DNA from: Verrucomicrobiales bacterium
GTDB taxonomy: Bacteria; Verrucomicrobiota; Verrucomicrobiia; Verrucomicrobiales; DEV007
Length of the DNA: 17,371 nucleotides
Direction: 5' to 3'
NCBI GenBank assembly: GCA_007123695.1
Contig: SLGN01000111.1
Span: 1-17,371, forward strand
Each line of letters opens with the position of its first letter. Positions within the stretch are counted from its first letter, which is position 1. This document shows positions 15,583 to 17,371 of the stretch, one piece after another. The notes under the pieces were generated by a model. It searched no databases, had not been told where the DNA came from, and saw only the letters and a list, made by a program, of their open reading frames with translations. The position numbers and the translations under genes are program-made.

Positions 15583-16827
15583 TCAACGAAAGCCCACCGC
15601 GCTCGAGACCATCGCACCGCGCTCGTCGGTCAGCGTCACGAGCCAGGTGTTGGCTTCGTCGGGCAGGCCCTCGGCGACGATGCGGCCGTCCTCGATCCGT
15701 GCGGGCCGACTGCTCCATTCGCGTTCGGAGCGTTTGCCCCCGTCGCTGGTGAAATGCAGCTCAGCCTTCTCCAGGGCGGTTTGCGTGCGGAAGGGCACGG
15801 TCACGGTGCCGCTAGCGATGTCGGGTTCGCCGATCTCGGGCAGGGGGACGCCGTCCTTCAGGATCGAGTCGACGAAGATTCCGATTTCCTTCGGCTCCCA
15901 GCCGGCGGGATGGCTGTGGGCCATGCGCGGCTCGATGCGGAGGATGCGGGGTCCCTGGACGAGCGCGTAGGACTTGGCATAGCTGTCGAGGACGTAGTGC
16001 TTGTCGTGGGTACCGTTGACCCACAAGGTCGGCACCGTGCATTTCGCAAGGTGCGAGCCTGGGTCGTAGGCCGCGACCCAGTCGGCGGCGCGTTCGCCGA
16101 GCGCGTCGATGGAGGGCTTCTGGACCGACTCGCCCTCGTGGAGGAAGCCGCAGCCGTAGACGGGAACCGCCGCCTTGAAGCGGTCGTCAAGGGAGGCGGC
16201 GAGGCAGGTGGTGTAACCGCCCCAGCTGATCCCGGTGACGGCTGTGCGATCGGGATCGACGCCGGGCAGGCTGCGCAGCAGGGTGTGGGCCTTCATCACG
16301 CTGGCGACGGCGTGGTAGGGCCAATCGTCGTCGACGGGGCCGCCGATGCTGTCGAACTTCTGCCGATGCCCCTGGTCGAGCCCGCCCCGCCGGAGGCGGC
16401 TGCGCTCCTCGCGGGGATGGTCGTGGTCGGGAACCTTTTCGCCCGACTCGTCGTAGCGGGGCGCGGGCGGACGGTGGCCCGAGAGGTCCATCGCGATGGC
16501 AGCGTAGCCTCGACGCGCCCACATCCAGACCCAGTCCGAGAAGGCGGTGCCGCCGCCCCCGTGGATCAGGACGATGCCGGGAAAGGCCTCTCCGCCGTCG
16601 GCGGTCCCGAGGGTGCGGGGCGAGGCGTAGAAGGCGAAGACCTCGGTCGGCTCCCCCTCGACCGTTTCTCCGGCGTAGAGGATCGACTGGATCGGCGCCG
16701 CCTCGTCCTCGACGCGGAAAGCGGGAATCTCGGAGCGCAGGCGGTCTAGCGGCCAGGTGCCGGGCTCGCCCGCGAAGGCGGGCAGCAGAGGAGCGAGGAG
16801 GATGGCGAGGGGATAGGCTCTTCGCAT
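15583..16827 (-). CDS. Secreted alpha/beta hydrolase (acetylxylan-esterase/prolyl-oligopeptidase-like)
   Basis: The 414-residue protein has a signal peptide [20 protein letters not shown] (1-20). The alpha/beta-hydrolase core is plain: [35 protein letters not shown] (84-118) holds the oxyanion loop. The nucleophile elbow GISWGG contains Ser201. NGTHDKHY contains the likely acid Asp275. [10 protein letters not shown] (301-310) contains two candidate catalytic histidines, 304 and 306. A conserved insert, [23 protein letters not shown], is typical of planctomycete and verrucomicrobial family members. About 85 C-terminal residues (after [11 protein letters not shown]) look like a fibronectin-type or similar beta domain. 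It probably removes acyl groups from a polysaccharide or peptide in the periplasm; substrate unknown. The frame extends upstream to 17085, but the signal peptide fixes ATG 16827. Confidence 0.85.
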   Translation of the reverse strand: MRRAYPLAILLAPLLPAFAGEPGTWPLDRLRSEIPAFRVEDEAAPIQSILYAGETVEGEPTEVFAFYASPRTLGTADGGEAFPGIVLIHGGGGTAFSDWVWMWARRGYAAIAMDLSGHRPPAPRYDESGEKVPDHDHPREERSRLRRGGLDQGHRQKFDSIGGPVDDDWPYHAVASVMKAHTLLRSLPGVDPDRTAVTGISWGGYTTCLAASLDDRFKAAVPVYGCGFLHEGESVQKPSIDALGERAADWVAAYDPGSHLAKCTVPTLWVNGTHDKHYVLDSYAKSYALVQGPRILRIEPRMAHSHPAGWEPKEIGIFVDSILKDGVPLPEIGEPDIASGTVTVPFRTQTALEKAELHFTSDGGKRSEREWSSRPARIEDGRIVAEGLPDEANTWLVTLTDERGAMVSSAVGFR

Positions 16828-16952
16828 GGCGGAATCGGGATGGCGGTCGAAGTTCTGGGCTCCGGAGAATGCTTCTTCCATAAATTCATCGACTCCGCGT
16901 TCAAGCCAAGATTTCGCATTCTCTCCGCGCTTCTCCCCGAAAGTAGAGGAAT

Positions 16953-17029
16953 CGGCGGCAGGAGGCGCGACGGCGACGGGAGCCCTACTTGGCGACCTGC
17001 TTCGGGGCAAGGTCGCCCTCCTTCCTCCG
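16953..17029. repeat. REP-like imperfect palindrome next to transposase
   Basis: The inner hairpin has GGCGACC (16991-16997) pairing with GGTCGCC (17011-17017), plus TGC/GCA and one bulged A, closing a TTCGGG loop. The outer arms CGGCGGCAGGAGG (16953-16965) and CCTCCTTCCTCCG (17017-17029) pair at 11 of 13 positions. GGCGAC is also present at 16972-16977. A GC-rich hairpin near a Y1 transposase start is the arrangement known for REP/RAYT systems. I cannot see whether this palindrome is repeated in the genome. Confidence 0.5.
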
Positions 17030-17093
17030 CGAGTAACGTTCGAACTCACCAAACTATTGTACCGCCTATTTGTAAGAAAAATCAAAAATCATC

Positions 17094-17121
17094 TTGTAAT
17101 CTGTCCGGCTTTTTGTATTAT
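17094..17121 (+). promoter_or_regulatory. Candidate promoter for transposase
   Basis: TTGTAA (17094-17099), 16 bases, then TATTAT (17116-17121). These match 4/6 and 5/6 of consensus and lie in an AT-rich island just before the ATG at 17136. The leader would be very short (about 8-10 bases), consistent with weak translation. An alternative -10, TATATT (17119-17124), has 19-base spacing. Confidence 0.4.
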
Positions 17122-17135
17122 ATTGTAGTCTGAGT

Positions 17136-17371
17136 ATGAAATCTCGTCGTGTTGTCATCGGCGCTGGCGCGGGCCGGGCCTATTATCACTGCATCTCTCG
17201 CGTCGTGGACCGACGCATTGTCTTCCATGCTGCGGAGAAGGAGGTGTTTCGGTCGATTCTGCGGAAATTGGAGCGGTTTCTGGGGGTGAAGGTGGTGACC
17301 TACTGCCTGATGGGGAACCACTTCCATCTGCTGCTGGAGGTGCCGGACAAGGAAACGATGCCGAGGCTGGA
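17136..17371 (+). CDS. Y1/HUH transposase (REP-associated or IS200-like), partial
   Basis: Seventy-eight codons are visible before the right edge. The family signatures are GRAYYHCISRVVDRRIVF (13-30) and, from residue 59, MGNHFHLLLEVP, where His62-Phe-His64 is the HUH metal-binding motif. The catalytic tyrosine expected further along is outside the window. Such enzymes nick single-stranded DNA at hairpins. The spelling YHCISRVVDR is typical of the REP-associated tyrosine transposases that are numerous in Verrucomicrobiota. The gene has an AT-rich promoter region, a palindrome about 110 bases upstream, and no Shine-Dalgarno sequence. IS200-type against domesticated RAYT cannot be decided without the rest of the gene. 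Confidence 0.85.
   Translation, partial: MKSRRVVIGAGAGRAYYHCISRVVDRRIVFHAAEKEVFRSILRKLERFLGVKVVTYCLMGNHFHLLLEVPDKETMPRL

Larger units (their letters stand above)
16828..17135. other. Non-coding stretch between hydrolase and transposase genes
   Basis: This 308-base gap holds no convincing gene. The left 125 bases (16828-16952) are moderately GC-rich, with nothing I recognise. The middle (16953-17029) holds a REP-like palindrome. The right 95 bases (17041-17135) are sharply AT-rich and carry the putative transposase promoter. An open frame on the minus strand continues from the hydrolase gene into this gap to 17085, but it lacks domain-like content. Confidence 0.6.

Noticed and set aside
16828..17085. 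N-terminal extension of the hydrolase, or a separate small minus-strand gene
   Set aside because: The extension would bury the signal peptide and shows no recognisable domain.

Overview
The window is about 17.4 kb of GC-rich bacterial chromosome. I place it in the Planctomycetota/Verrucomicrobiota group, most likely Verrucomicrobiota. The main reason is the pairing of a PSCyt1/DUF1549/DUF1553 protein with a DUF1501 protein, a signature of that group. The window also has a DUF2961 (GH172-type) protein, a normal MurA (so peptidoglycan is made) and a Y1/HUH transposase. This placement is inferred from gene content; no rRNA or other phylogenetic marker is present.

Layout. (1) 1-1493, minus: a membrane sensor histidine kinase, cut by the left edge. 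(2) 1494-1747: an AT-rich divergent promoter region. (3) 1748-7577, plus: a three-gene operon of exported proteins: a c-type-haem DUF1549/DUF1553 protein, a Tat-exported DUF1501 protein and a DUF2961/GH172-like protein. (4) 7577-7734: four phased 20-22 bp imperfect repeats with small dyads, then a plausible sigma70 promoter. (5) 7735-11734, plus: a short type II secretion cluster, gspE-gspF-gspG and a GspH-like pseudopilin, tightly packed. (6) 11735-11826: a long inverted repeat between converging transcripts. (7) 11833-13101 murA and 13241-13885 a DedA/VTT membrane protein, both minus. (8) 13953-14396, plus: a small FMN-barrel (pyridoxamine-phosphate-oxidase-like) protein. (9) 14436-15449 an O-methyltransferase and 15583-16827 a secreted alpha/beta hydrolase, both minus, with a GC hairpin between them. 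(10) 16828-17135: a non-coding stretch with a REP-like palindrome and an AT-rich promoter. (11) 17136 to the right edge: the start of a REP-associated/IS200-type transposase.

How the genes relate. The 1748-7577 operon looks like a periplasmic or cell-surface module, probably for breaking down a polysaccharide or another polymer; the substrate cannot be read from the sequence. GspE, F, G and H are the cytoplasmic ATPase, inner-membrane platform, major pseudopilin and a minor pseudopilin of a type II secretion system. The secretin and the remaining parts must be encoded elsewhere. The genes to the right of gspH look like unrelated housekeeping or accessory genes.

The best leads are the phased dyad repeats just upstream of the gsp promoter, a GH172-like protein whose expected acid/base glutamate appears to be missing, the palindrome beside the transposase, and the near-absence of Shine-Dalgarno sequences. 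I did not find a clearly new multi-gene system. Long open frames antisense to most genes are treated as GC-driven shadows.
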